Positions 33,307 to 45,609 of a stretch of 64,000 nucleotides of DNA are shown piece after piece. The DNA is taken from NCBI GenBank assembly GCA_001510575.1, contig LNGK01000004.1, positions 2,701,588 through 2,765,587 of the forward strand, read 5' to 3'. Under the pieces are notes generated by a model. It was given only the letters and a program-made list of their open reading frames with translations, did no database searches and had not been told where the DNA came from. Position numbers and translations under genes: made by a program. The stretch's first letter is position 1. The number at the start of each line of letters is the position of its first letter. Origin of the DNA: Knoxdaviesia capensis. Lineage: Eukaryota; Ascomycota; Sordariomycetes; Microascales; Gondwanamycetaceae.

Positions 33307-36300
33307 ATAGATTTTCTCTTATTTAAATACTCTACTCTTTCGAGATTTATATTAGTATCTAGAAACTTCCCGTTAACGATAAGTTATTAATTTTTTTTTA
33401 CTTAAATATCTAACTTTTAAGTTATTTTATTTAGTTATCCTATTCTCGAATAATTACCTTATCTATACGCGATATCCTCCTACGTCCCTAACGCTCTATA
33501 GGCTACGCCTACCGTGTCCTCTACGCTTCCGAAGCTCTTATCTTCCGATAAGTAGTTCCTTTAGATCGATACTATAGAAGCTTAGTTAGCCTAGTATAGC
33601 GTCTAGTAGTACGTTAACCCTAATAGGGACCCGAACGCGTACGCGCTAGCTATTAACCCTCCTATTACTCGAACGCGTAAGGAAGTATATAACTAAGCCG
33701 TTACCGATTATCTATACGTCGAAGCGGAGTACGCGTCTAAGCTAGTATATTACGAATTTATTTATAAAGTCGTCTATAAAGGTCTCGAGTCTAACGTTAG
33801 GCTCGCGTCTTCCTAGGTAAGCCTTAGTCCGACGTATACTATACTCTTAGATATAATACGCGTCTCGTTAACGGACCTTACGTACGCTAAGGCGTTCGAT
33901 TCCTATCCCTAGGGTATAGGCGACTATATCCCGCGATATATACTCTTATACCTTCGCGAAGTATATAGTTAAAACGTAACCGAGGACGTACTAAGTATTT
34001 TTAATACTTATCGTACGGTCCTTACCGTAGCTAGAACTATTAGCGACCTAGTCTATTAAGTTAAGTCCTAGCGAGCGGTCTAAGCGCGTCTTCGCGCGCC
34101 GTATCTTTAGCTTATTCGAGACGGCTAGGTTATATTATAAGACCTAATCGATATTCTTAATAGTAATATAGACCCGGAATTTAGTAAATATTTATCTAAT
34201 AAATTTCCTATCCGCTAAGTTAAGCCTAATTTTAGTCTCGATAATATCTCTTATACGCTTATCGTACGTCTTATAGATACTCGTACGAGCTTTAACGTCG
34301 CTATAGCTACTACTAGTTAGGTAGGTAGTTAGTAGCCGTTCCTAGTTACCTCTTCTACGCCGATTAAGTATTTCTACGTCTTAGGAGCGACTTATTTCTT
34401 TAATTTTCGATATTACTTCGCTTTCTATCGTATAATAGGCGAATACGTCGTAGTAAAGACCCCTTTATATAAGCTTACCTCTACGGTCCGTCTTACTTTT
34501 AAGTAGTAGGAAGGCTTAGATATACTCTAAGCTATAAGTCGTTGACTAGAACGCCTTATCCCCGCTAAGTACTCGTCTGAGCCCTCTAAATAGTAGAGTA
34601 ATTCTAAGAGAGGTAATTCCCGAGGTCGCGGTAACCGCTCGACCTCGTAGAGGGCTTCTACTTCTTCTTCTTTAACGAGCATAACGCCTACCCTACCCGT
34701 TCCCTCCTCTAATACCGTACTTAACGATAAGTATTAAGCCGGAGCCGTTATTTTTTAGCCCGCGCCTAAGTAAGCCGTAGTTCTATCTACTACTTATATA
34801 AGCGGTAATTCGCGTTTCTAGAACTCTACTATCCTTAATAGTAGTTCTACGCTATATATTATTAACGACGTTAATCTTCTAACTAAAGTCGTTTACGTAA
34901 AGCTAAGTAAGGCTATCTACGTTAGTCCTAGCTCTTTTCCGATCGCGGCTTAGGGTAAGCGTATACTCGCTAGTTATTTTAAGCTTCCCTCTAGTAAGGT
35001 AACTAACCTATATTTAAATAGGGTTACTCTCGTTAAGGGTTTTTATCTTAATATAGTTAGTTAGAAGATACTTCATATAAGTAGAGTATAGTATAACGGC
35101 TTCGACGATATACTACGTACTACTCGCTTAAGGGTACTTACCATTATTAAGGAGCTCCCCTCCGATAATAGTTTACTTTATATAGAGAGAGTAGACGATA
35201 TACTACCGGTAGGCGTTATCTATTATATATCGCTCGCTAGTATTACTTATAATTTAGAGCCTTCGCTAGTTTATCTCTTAGGCTAATATAAGAGTACGAT
35301 TCCTTATAATATAACTACTACCGTTTAGTATTTATATACTAGTTATATAAGTAAAACTACGCTTAAGTATATTCTTAAGTAGATTAACGTTAAGCCGTCC
35401 GATAACGCGCTAAAGCTTTTAGAGTATACTTCGTATACTCTATCTAGCGTTATATAGGTAATTAACTATTTACTTACTATATATAAGGCCGTAAGACCGT
35501 TTAAGCGCTTAGGCGTTAATCTTTTCTATTTACTTACTAGCGGTAGATATAATTAGGTATAAATCTAAGTAGACGAGTTTTTAAGGTTTATAGCGGTATT
35601 TCTTTAGGTATCGAAGACCGTACCTAAGTCTATCTCTAATACTAAGGCGTTCGTAATACGTATTAAACGCTAGTTCAGTATTCTTATTATCTATATTTAT
35701 ATAGATAATAAAGCTAGTATAGTTAATAAGGAAGGTTTTACTTAATCTTTATAATAAACGTTCGCTAAAAATAATAGTATTATCCTTAAGTACTCTCTAC
35801 CGTATACTTACGAGCCTAACGAGCTAACTAAGCGAGTAAGTTAACTTATCTTTAATAAATATATAAAAATACTTACGGGTTCCTAACTACTAAGTAAACT
35901 CTTTAGCGAGACTATCTACGCTACTATATATCTATATAATATAATACCGATTTAACGTTACTCCTAGCGCTCGCTAAATTAGATACTATCGTCTTAACTC
36001 GTTACCTACTATACCTTATATACTTCTTCTCCCTCGGAACGCTTTAAAGAACGTATAGTATATCTCGCTAACGATTAACGTAGCGTCTACGCGTACGGCT
36101 ATAGAGCCTATCTTCTTTAAGCGCGCCGGGAACTTAGATAGGATCGCCGCTAATATAAGGCTTCCCCTTATACATATATTAGCTATTTAGTTAGCTATAT
36201 TATATATAATATCTTTCGAATCTAGATCCCTATTCTTAATAAGGTTATTAGTACGCGTAACGTCCGCTTTAATAAGCGCCTTTTCTATAATAAGACTACG

Positions 36301-37499
36301 CCTTAAGAAGAGTATTCGCTAGCTAAAGCTCTTAAGCTCGCCCGAATCTTAGAGATCCCTAACCTCTACTCTTAAGTAAACTCCCTACCTTTCTTTAAAT
36401 ATATTAATAAGGGCGTCTAGTACTCCGAAAGACTTCCCGTACCGTTATTTAGTTAGATATTAGCTTCTTAGCTAGCCTTATCTAAGGCGGTTAACGACTA
36501 GACTACTACTTCTTAACGTTTATCTACGCTAGAAGTAAACCTCCTATCGGGATAAGGCCCGTAGTACCCTTTAACGTTATATACGCTATACGTTATAGTT
36601 TATCCCCTAGCCTCGTCTTCTATACCTTTAGGGGTATACGCCTCCTTAGTTAGGAACTCTATTAAGCGTACCCCTAGCCTAGCGTCTTCTAGGGGTATTA
36701 TAATAATACCCTAGTTCACGTAATCTATATCTTTAGTTATTTTAGAGCTTAAATACCCTCGTATATATACTCTATTAGAATCTCCCGATATAAGACTAGT
36801 CGCTAATACTAATTACGTTAACGATATTATTACTTTACTAGATATCGCTAGGGATTCCCTCGCTACCTAAGCGAATTCCTTAGCTACTAAGGAAAGGCCT
36901 ATTAAGTCTCCGATACTCGTTTCTTCGGACCGAGCTCTTTCGGCGCCGGTAGCGGACGCGGATAAGTAGGCCTTACGGCCTAATTAGCGCTAGTCGTTAC
37001 TACTAAGTAGTTAGACCCTTTTTACTACTTTATCCGCTAAGCCTCCGATACTCGTTCCTTCGGAATAAGCTCGCGCGGTATCGGTAGAGAACGCGCCTAA
37101 GCTCCCCGCTTAGCGCTAGTTACTACTATGAAATAGGCGTCCCCCTACTAGGTATATTAACTTAGTAGCTATTAAAGTTACTAGGTTACTACTTAGTACG
37201 GAGGATCGCGCCTATATTTTCCCGCTTAAGGAGTATAGCTTACTACCTTACTTAGACTTACGGGAGTTCTTCGAGCCGCTATACGCTTCCTTTACTATAG
37301 CGGCCTCTTTTAAAGTTCGCCTTCCGTATATTCGCGCCCTAGAGCCTAAATCCTAACGTAGAATATTAACTTATCTATATTATAAAGAATTTCTTAAGGC
37401 TAGCTAGTCTAAGATAACCTCGCTAGAGAGTAAAGGTATATAGGAAGTAGTCCTTCGCCTAAGTAACTAGCGTATTATTCTAACTAAATAGGTTTAGAA

Positions 37500-38937
37500 G
37501 TATAAGCTCGATAAGGATAGTAAGATTATATGTTTTAAAGCTCGATATATAGTATAAGGTAACTAGTAAGAGGCGTCCGCGTTTAATACGTATATAGCGA
37601 TACTCGCTACGCGTTTACTTCGCTTATTCCTTACGCTCGCCGCTCTTTTCGACCTCGAGCTCCTATAATTTAACGTTTCTAATACTTTTCTAAATACCTC
37701 TCTAGAGGATACCGGTTTAGAGACTTATATTTAGTTACTAGAACCCCTCCGTAAGCGTTACCCTAGTTACGTCGCTCTCCTAAAGCGCGCCCTTTACGGC
37801 CTAAGCGAGTCTCCGATTCTTTAGTTTAATACGCTTTCCGAGGAATTTAAGTCTCTAAGCCTTATTTACTTTACGTAGGATCCCTACTAGTAGATAAACT
37901 CGCGTAGGACTATCTATTTCCTTATCTACGTAGACGATATCCTTATTAGTTATACTCCTAACTCTCGGGACGAATATAAAGCTATACTTAAGTAGCTTTC
38001 CTCGCGCTTTAATATACGTAGAGAGAAGTCCGCCGCGTTCTTCCTAGGTATTCGTATAATCCGTAATAGAGCGACTTAGCGCCTCTAGTTATCTTATAAT
38101 ACCTATATTAAGAAAATCGGACGTCGTTTTAATCTAGATACTAGCTAGGATCCTTACCCGTATCCGGTATCCTACCCGCCGTACCTTAGTAAGTCTTTAT
38201 AGGCTTATACTAAGTTCTTTCTTAAGAAAGTCGGTTCGATTCTCTATACGGCTATTACTCTACGACCGGATATCGCGTTCGCGGCTTCTAACCTTACTTA
38301 GTTTACTTATAACCTAGGTCCGGAATATATAGCTACTACTAACTAGGTTATTTAATACCTATATAGTAAGCGTTTCCTCGCGATCTACTACTCTACTACT
38401 AACCTCGTAGGGGGTAAGTTACCTACTATCGATATCCTAGTTAAGTAGCTCTATAGTAAGATAAATCTCTCTATACTTATATATAGCGATACTTTATTCG
38501 CTAACGTACTAGATATTAGACGGTCGTCTAACGGCTTTCTAGTTACTATACTTAGTAGCCCTATTATATAGAAAGCCGCTAAATAGCTAATCGTTATTAC
38601 GTTAATAATAGAAGTTAAGCTTCTAGCTCTAAGCCTAATAACCCGCGAGGGTATTACTCTTCGCTACCTAATAAACTCTATTAGCGTTTATCTAATATCT
38701 CTATTAATAGTAAGCTACGATAATATATAAACTATCTACCTAGTTATAGATACCTCTTCTTAAGTAAATACTCGTCTATAGTACGTAGATATCTATAATA
38801 TATAGATAAAGGAGAGGTATAGTAGAAGTAAAGGGCTTATAAAGTACGTCTCTATATTAGAGATACCCGCGGATAGGCTTATTAAGGCTTTAAATCGATA
38901 AAAGTTTAAATATTTCTATACTCTTCTAAATTTATAG
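37500..38937 (+). pseudogene. Reverse transcriptase-RNase H remnant of Copia pol
   Basis: RIP-destroyed coding remnant. Recognisable blocks in the plus frame are the start of the RT domain (FKARYIV, usual form KAR-V-V-G), FNVSNTFL (usual D-V-x-x-A-F-L), the catalytic YVDD box at 37927-37938, and an RNase H tail whose AAK..IVIT block and closing ALNR..KFKYF match the typical Copia C-terminus. In-frame TAA/TAG codons stand where CAA, CAG or TGG are expected. Integrase, protease and gag must lie upstream (33.3-37.4 kb) but are too altered to place confidently. Confidence 0.85.
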
Positions 38938-40154
38938 TTTATATATAAACGGGTCCGTAAGGACTAATACTAACTCTCCCGAGTTTTCCTCCTCTTTCGT
39001 CTATCCGCTTCGACGTTCCTCCTTCCCTTTCTTTATACTCTTAGAACGGAATATAATCCGAGATCTCTATAAACTAGCGCTTTAGGGAATACTAGTAGGG
39101 TTCGCTAGATATAACCAGGTCTTCTAAGCTTTCGAGAGCCGCTAGTACCTCGGTACTATCCTTCCGAATATCTCGGCGCTATAGCTTAGCCTTACGGGAG
39201 TAGTTAAAATCGTACTCGTAAATAGCGAGTAGCTCTTTAACTACGTAGCTTAGCGAGACTACGTTACCGCGCTTAGAGTATTTACCCCGTAGCTTCGTAA
39301 GGAAGGCGCGTACTAGAGGTACGACATATATCGGGCTACTCGTTCGCGGTTAGCGTCTCTCTCTATCGATCCCGTTTCCTTTCCGCCGCCTCTCTAACTT
39401 ACTAGGGCTCGTATTTCCTACTAGTATTATAACGGTAGTACTATAAAGCTCTTACTCTAGCGGGTTTTATAAAGTATACGCCGCTACTCTTATAAGCTAT
39501 AGTAGACTCGATATAGCGCCTATAGGGTATATACTCCTCGATAGTATAATAACCTACGGGAGCTATCTCTTTTTTTAGCGGCTTATACTTTAATATATTA
39601 TATTCTCGAGAGGGATTTTCTATCGTGATTTATTATCTTATAGGAGTTTTCGTTTAGATATCTCGATAGATAATAGGAATAGAAGAAGAGGTTAGATTCT
39701 CGGTCTATANNNNNNNNNNNNNNNNNNNNNNNNNNNCCCCCCCCCTTATTCTCTCCTTTTTCTTTTCCTTTATTATTCTATTCTAGCGGCGCGTACACCT
39801 ACTAGTATGCGCCCGTAGCCTACTATACGCTCTCTAAGCTTTATTCTAGCTAGTCGCCGTGCTCCCTTCTAGGTAGGTAAACTACTTAGGTATTATATAG
39901 CTATATTTTTTTTTTTCTTTTTATTCTTTATCTCTAATAATATTATATACTCTACTAAGTATAGATCGGACGCTTTTAGCCTAGCTATATTCTTTACCTT
40001 TATATATAGATAGCTTACTTACCTATTACTAGTATAGCCGCGGTACGTCTATACTACCTATTAAGCCTTTATATCCCTATTTAGTTACTTATCCCTAATA
40101 CTTCGGTACTATCTTCCTATATATCTACTTCGTTACCGTACGTAGATAGGGGTA
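38938..40154 (+). other. Copia 3' non-pol region with assembly gap
   Basis: About 1.2 kb between the pol end and the 3' LTR, RIP-mutated like the rest. It contains 27 N (39710-39736) followed by a C run. No recognisable protein is seen. The last bases (GATAGGGGTA) serve as polypurine tract. Confidence 0.6.
39710..39736. other. Assembly gap (27 N)
   Basis: Unknown bases, followed directly by nine C residues. Length and content of the missing piece are unknown. Confidence 1.
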
Positions 40155-40307
40155 TGCGGCAGTATATAGCACTCTTACATAAGCACTATCACGTGCTATA
40201 TCATACTTAGATTAGGTAATAAGCCTGCGGTGTTTATCTAGGACTCCGCCCAGCTGCACACCGCTAGTTAGATACATAGAAGAATCAACACATGATTAGA
40301 TGCCACA
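40155..40307 (+). repeat. Copia 3' LTR, inner half RIP-mutated
   Basis: 153 bp, ending GATGCCACA. The inner (left) part up to about 40220 carries C-to-T and G-to-A changes relative to the 5' LTR, while the outer part is the unmutated version. Confidence 0.95.
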
Positions 40308-40312
40308 GTTAA

Positions 40313-43300
40313 CCCCGCAGTCGCCAGACCACAGCAAACGGGCGGCAAGTCTGGAGTAAATACCAAACGCAGCTGTAATGCCCAGTATGGACAGTATAAA
40401 TAACCAGATACTTCACTTACAGCTCAACCCCTGTAAAGCCCACAACTACCCGCTGGGGAGAGAACCCTGCTTGGGGCTTGAGGATGGACGCCGCCGTTTC
40501 TCCAAGCCAGGCCAGCCTTCTCGGCTTGGGTGAGTGAGCGGGTGTTGCGGGTTGCTGCCAAGTGATGCCGCATGCAAACGCCGAAGAAAATAAATGAAAC
40601 AAAGTCCAGAAAATAAATAGCAGGCCTGACCAGTGCTCGCAAGCGAAATCTCGGCTCCCAGAGCGGCCAGTGCTCATCGGAGAAGCGGTGCTCTTCTCGC
40701 CCCTCGTCCATCCTACCACCAGACCGTTTGCTGTACATGTATCTGGAGTCAGAAAGGGGCCCTGCGCCACGGAACATTTCGTTCAAGTTCATGCAGGGGG
40801 GGAGGAAACGCCATTTTCGATGCTGTGGTTGGTTCCTTCACTCGGGGAACCCTTTGGAGGAGGGGGGGAAAGACGTGCCCAGCTTCGTTCACCAGCTTGA
40901 CTCCCATGTCTTAAGCCCAAGCTGACATCCACATGTGGGAGCGAGATATACTTCAAGTGGCGGTTTCCGGCTTCTGCGAGAGTGAGGTGACAGCCTGAAG
41001 GAAGATAAGTTAAGACCACACACACATGCAGTAAGGATATGCAGATGCCATCCAAGCATCATCGCGACCTCACTAGCTACCGCCCCTTGGGATCTTCCAA
41101 CACCTTTTTTTTTTTAGTTCCTTTTGCTTGTACTTCTATCACAACTCACTCCTCCTTCTTTTCTTTTTCATCCTCGTCGCGAACTCAGCTTCCTTTTTCT
41201 ATGCTTCCAAGTTCCTCTTTTCCCTCTTCAGGCTTGACGGACCTTTCCGGCCCGTGCCGCATCGCTTGGACACACCACTCTCTCTCATGTCTTGCAGATA
41301 CTACTTACTCGTCTTGGGAACCGGCTGTTTGTTTCCCCTTGGGAGGATTCTTACCGCTGACGCCACTCTGGTTGAAATGAGACAGGCTTGGCTAGCCGTG
41401 GATAATATCTAGTGTAAGTTAACGCTCTGGCAATATCAATGCTTCAGGCATACTACCTACCTACTATGCTTTTTGAATCCACGTGTGTTTGTGCGTGTGT
41501 ACAGTAAGCATTCGTCGTATCCCCCTGCTATGATTAATTTCTCTTTTTTTTCTTTCTTTTTTAATCCATCCCGTTTCCTTTGGGGGTCACGTCACAATCC
41601 CAGTTGACCTTGGAGGTGGCTCCTCTGTCCCCTTCTGCCCCGTGGTCTTGTCTATATTTAATCTATCAACTTAGACATCCCCCTGTCTTCTCAGGATAGC
41701 ACTGTTTGGGTCTCGGCTGCTCTCCAAGATATATACTGTACAGTAAAATGAGAGGCACAGGCTGTACTTACAGTCCAGGAGAAAGCACAACTCCACATGC
41801 CTTTCAGTTACGGAAAACCTCCCAAAATTGCATCCCTGTCAGAGTCTCCCGCCGCGACCTTTTCAAGGTAATACAAAGAGGAACGCCCTGCTGGTCGGCT
41901 GTTTTAATGGCGGCCCAGATAGACCGTCACTGTGGGTTTGCTGTGAAGCAGCGTCGCAAATAGAGTGCAACCCGAGATAATATGGGCACGCCTTTTTTGG
42001 GGGGGTTTTTTAAGGAAGAAAAAGAAAATATTCACCCGGTACCGTTGCCTGCTTGCTCGGGAGTTGTGCAGGATTTATGCATGTCCAACTCCAGGTTTCC
42101 GACCTTTTTGTGGGATGTTTCACTCGTGAATTAAGGTCGAACTCAGGGACGTACAGTACAGTACATGATAGAAGACGTGAATCGTCATTGTCTGGTCTGG
42201 TTCACGGTGGAAGATGCACACCAGACTGTCCCCATGAAGCCTGTTACATCTCTCTATTCATTTTTTCTTGTTCGCCTCCGCCCTCTCATTCCATTTCGCC
42301 TATTCACATATCTCCATCCCAACCAGGATGGACTCTACTGGTGCGAAGAGGCAGATAACCAACCACTGGTGGTAGACACACTTAATGCAACTGTCTCCTG
42401 TATGTACTACGAGAGGAGTCTGGCACACCCTGCAGTCAGTAGTATCAATACAGCCTCTCCTCCGTTTGGCTGCACCTGGCCGTGCACAGAGGCAAGGAAA
42501 GGATCCTTAAATGGGACACATGCAGTCAGTGTTACATCAAACCACTTAATACGAACGGTGGGTAGACTTTCTTGGCCGGGGGTGGTGGTGGGAAGTTGTA
42601 CTGTATATATATATGTACTGTACATACACTAGCTACCGATCATATACTGGCGTGTATGTACTGTATACACCACACCTATGTTACTTACACTCATGGCACA
42701 CAACTTATCTGACTTATGCACCCCATCACCAAACACAGGCAGGGCCACTCTCCATCTTTCGTTGAACCCCCCCCCCTTTCAATCTCTTAACGAGTGCTGT
42801 GTGTATCCGTTTGCCTTATGATTCCCACCAGCATGTGCGAATGCAGATACTGTGATCTAAAATAACATGTACCCAGAGAGTGTCCCTGCACCAACTCCAC
42901 GGGAAGCAGAAGCCAAAGTGACTTCATCACATTGATACACCTATCTACACCTCCACGTAGTACACGCTCACTATATGCATGCACGCACAAACAAGCCCCC
43001 AGTCGTCATTTCTCTGTTTGAATCTGAATACCTGCAAACTACAGTCGTTGCTTTTTTTTTCTTTTGCCTTGTGCTGCCCGCACTCTTTTGACATTCACTC
43101 TTCACTGTTCGCCTTTTGTTCTTCGGTTTCTTTTTTTGTTTTTTTTTGCCATTTAAATCATTCTTTCATCACTTCTATTTCAACCCGGCCATCGCCAGGA
43201 CTCAAGAATTTCTTTTCTCTTCTCCTCCTTCTATTCCTCATGCCAGACTGTCTCCATCGGTTTGGCCAGAAAAATCGCTTGGAAAACTCCTGGGTTCTCT

Positions 43301-43679
43301 TCCTCTTGTGCCACTCTATATCTTTCATGTTATGTGGATCTCTTAAACCCTACTGGTCGTGAACCTCGTTGCTCTCTTATTGGATTGGAATCGACATCTG
43401 GGGGTTTTTTTTTCCCTTTTGTCACTTCATATAATCCTCTCTTTTTTTTCCTCGAGCTCTGAACATCGAGCTTGTCGTCTTTTTCTTCAGTTTCATACAT
43501 GAGCAGCCTGCAGGCCTCTTCACACATATCACGATTCCCCTTCCAAACCGTCTCAAAACCAGAAATCTCGACAAACTCCCCAAGGGAACACCCGCCCACG
43601 TGTGCGAGTGTGTGTATCGTCTTTCATGATACAAACGGGTTCGTGAATATATGATCAATCCCTTCGCCATCTATTCACC
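40313..43679. other. Gene-poor 3.4 kb right of the Copia insertion
   Basis: Normal composition resumes at once after the duplication. Contains TACTGTAC-type palindromes at 41734-41745, 42151-42164 and around 42598-42667, several homopolymer runs, and a pyrimidine-rich leader from about 43040 up to the start of the next gene. No gene is called. Confidence 0.45.
41734..41745. promoter_or_regulatory. Palindrome TACTGTACAGTA, candidate binding site
   Basis: Same perfect 12-bp palindrome as at 21667-21678, again in intergenic DNA. Related GTACAGTACAGTAC stands at 42151-42164. Confidence 0.3.
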
Positions 43680-45609
43680 ATGGGGGTCCTCTCCGGAGCC
43701 ATGAACATTGCATCGTTCTTCTCTCCTGTCAAGACTCCCAGCAGCTCGAACATGTCGACCCTGCACTACAATGACGACGAGCTTCACAGCACCTTTTCTC
43801 CAACCTACAATCCCGAATCCCATCGTGCCGACACGACCTCGTATCTTTCCGTGTCTCCTCATACCGTTGGATCGGCCTTGGGCCGCCCTGAATCTGCAAA
43901 CTCGGGTAAGTTTGTTCTACGTCCATAGTCCTGTAACCTCGTGACCTTTTTAGTTTGTGTTGTACGCCTAGGACGACAACCCGGTCTCGTTGTGTTACCA
44001 AAAAAAAAAAAAAAACCCCCCCCCCTATTCCTTCTTTTATCCCCGTGGTTGATTGCTTCTATTTCTTGTCTTCACACTTTTCGTCCATGCCGGAAATGTT
44101 GGTGGTTCATTAGCCCTTCCATCGGCCCCACATCTCCGTTCATTCCGCACCGTCGCCGACTAGCCCCGCTATAGTCCGGCCATTTTTTTCAGGGGCCAGT
44201 GGCCTGTACCTGGTCTAGAGATAATCTAGATTGTTCTTCGCCCAAAAAAATAATAAGAAAAGGTTCAAATTGCAAGCGGTTTGCTTTAGCCACTGACCCC
44301 TTCGGAACTTCCTCAAATCGCAGGCCTCGGAGTATTCGCCCAGAGTGATCTGGACACTTTCGTCCAGATTCCGGCTACCGACCACGACGCCGACGATGAA
44401 GACGAAATCAAGGGAAGGCCCGTCCGAGCTATTGTTTCCCTCGAAATGCGGGCATCCCGGCCCATCGATATCGAACGGCCGCGCCATTCGTCGTTCTCTC
44501 GCAGCACCAGTCCTCCCGGTCATGCCGTGCTCTCTGCCAGAGGAGATCTTCCCGGGTGAGTTTTCCTGTTTCCTCCCTTTGTTTGCGGCGTGTCTCGACT
44601 CCATGTGCTAACTCTCCTTCCTCTCATGCATAGTGGATTTTTCCCTGTCCACGAAGATCCGGACATGCGCATCTACCGTCCCCACCCGTTTCACTCGGAC
44701 GTAGAGAACGCCCGCCGCGAGAGCATCAATCTGGCCCGGGAGAGTGCCGCCTCGTCCGGCCGCTTCTCTCGTCGCAGCTACAACTCCCGGTCCGGACTCT
44801 CCCCCGTGGTGTACCACCATTATCAGGGACTCACGAACTATGAAGGCACTCCCCTTGTCGCCACTGTGGCAGCCAGTGGTGCCAGCTCCCGAAATCATGA
44901 AACCGAGGCTCTAACCCGCCAGATGTCGTCTTGCAACATCCGGGAGTCCCGCCGCCGGTCTCGCCGCAACAAGACATCGGGAACTTCAAAGTCGCGTCGT
45001 CGTGATACCACCACGGCGGTTGTCTCCCAGCCGTTCTCTCCAGATCTCGACCCCATCTCGTCCGCATCTTCGGTCTCTTCGTCTGTGCTTGTTGGTGGCG
45101 CGGCCGAGGGATGCGGAGTTGGACTCCCTCCACGAGGGAAATACCATCCCTTCAACTACGAGCGCTGCCCGTCGCCGTTTGCCATGTCCTTGGAAGAGAC
45201 CGAGGATATGCACAGCCGGCGCCTCCGTGCCGCCAGTGCTGCCCAAAGCCTACTACACGGGCAGACACCGGGCTTGCTGCCGAAGCCGAGGTCAAATAGC
45301 GTGGCGCCGGTAACTGTCGTGTCTAGTCCCGCTACCCGAACTTACACGTCTTTCATGACCGCGCTTGATACTCCGGACCGCCACAACACCGCCGAGGATG
45401 GTGACGACGCTCCCGGGGCATATGGCCGTAGACACAGTGTCTCGCACAGGCCGCAGATTTTGGATGGTCCGCGGCCTGCATTTCTCCCCTGGGAACTCAT
45501 GAACCCGGCCAGATCGGGTCCTCAGCGTGTTGATCAGGCACCTCCCCAAGACCCAGCCACTTCGGGGGAATTCGCTGATACTGGGCGCGGTAGTCTGTGG
45601 GTTTTTTAA
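43680..45609 (+). CDS. Unrecognised Ser/Arg-rich protein, 477 residues
   Basis: Not recognised. Exons 43680-43905, 44324-44555 and 44634-45609, with introns of 418 and 78 nt; donors GTAAGT and GTGAGT, acceptors AATCGCAG and GCATAG, phases consistent. The N-terminus (MGVLSGAMNIASFFSPVKTPSSS) is hydrophobic then Ser-rich. Exon 2 encodes the most ordered-looking part, GVFAQSDLDTFVQIPATDHDADDEDE followed by GRPVRAIVSLEM. Exon 3 contains FFPVHEDPDMRIYRPHPFH, a basic run (RESRRRSRRNK, SKSRRRD) that could be a nuclear signal, and KYHPFNYERCPSPFAMSLEE. The rest is Ser/Pro-rich and probably disordered. No membrane helix or enzyme motif is seen; a regulatory or scaffold role is only a guess. The first intron is long. 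Confidence 0.72.

Larger units (their letters stand above)
33141..40307 (+). mobile_element. Full-length Ty1/Copia LTR retrotransposon, RIP-inactivated
   Basis: 7167 bp, bounded by 153-bp LTRs and the 5-bp duplication GTTAA (33136-33140, 40308-40312). A primer-binding site, GTTATAAGCCCGG, lies at 33294-33306 immediately after the 5' LTR. A purine-rich tract ends at 40154. Copia type is shown by plus-strand reverse-transcriptase remnants FKARYIV (about 37530), FNVSNTFL (about 37670) and LIYVDDILI (37921-37947), followed by an RNase H remnant around 38500-38620 and a pol end near 38937. CpA and TpG are almost absent inside while CpG remains common, and stops (TAA/TAG) riddle every frame: RIP. 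Nothing can be translated now. About 1.2 kb between pol and the 3' LTR has no assigned content, and 27 unknown bases interrupt it. Confidence 0.95.

Noticed and set aside
39044..39585. Possible extra open frame downstream of Copia pol
   Set aside because: The frame is open only if every TAA/TAG is blamed on RIP. In RIPped DNA TGA cannot survive, so this test would pass in any frame; the argument is circular.
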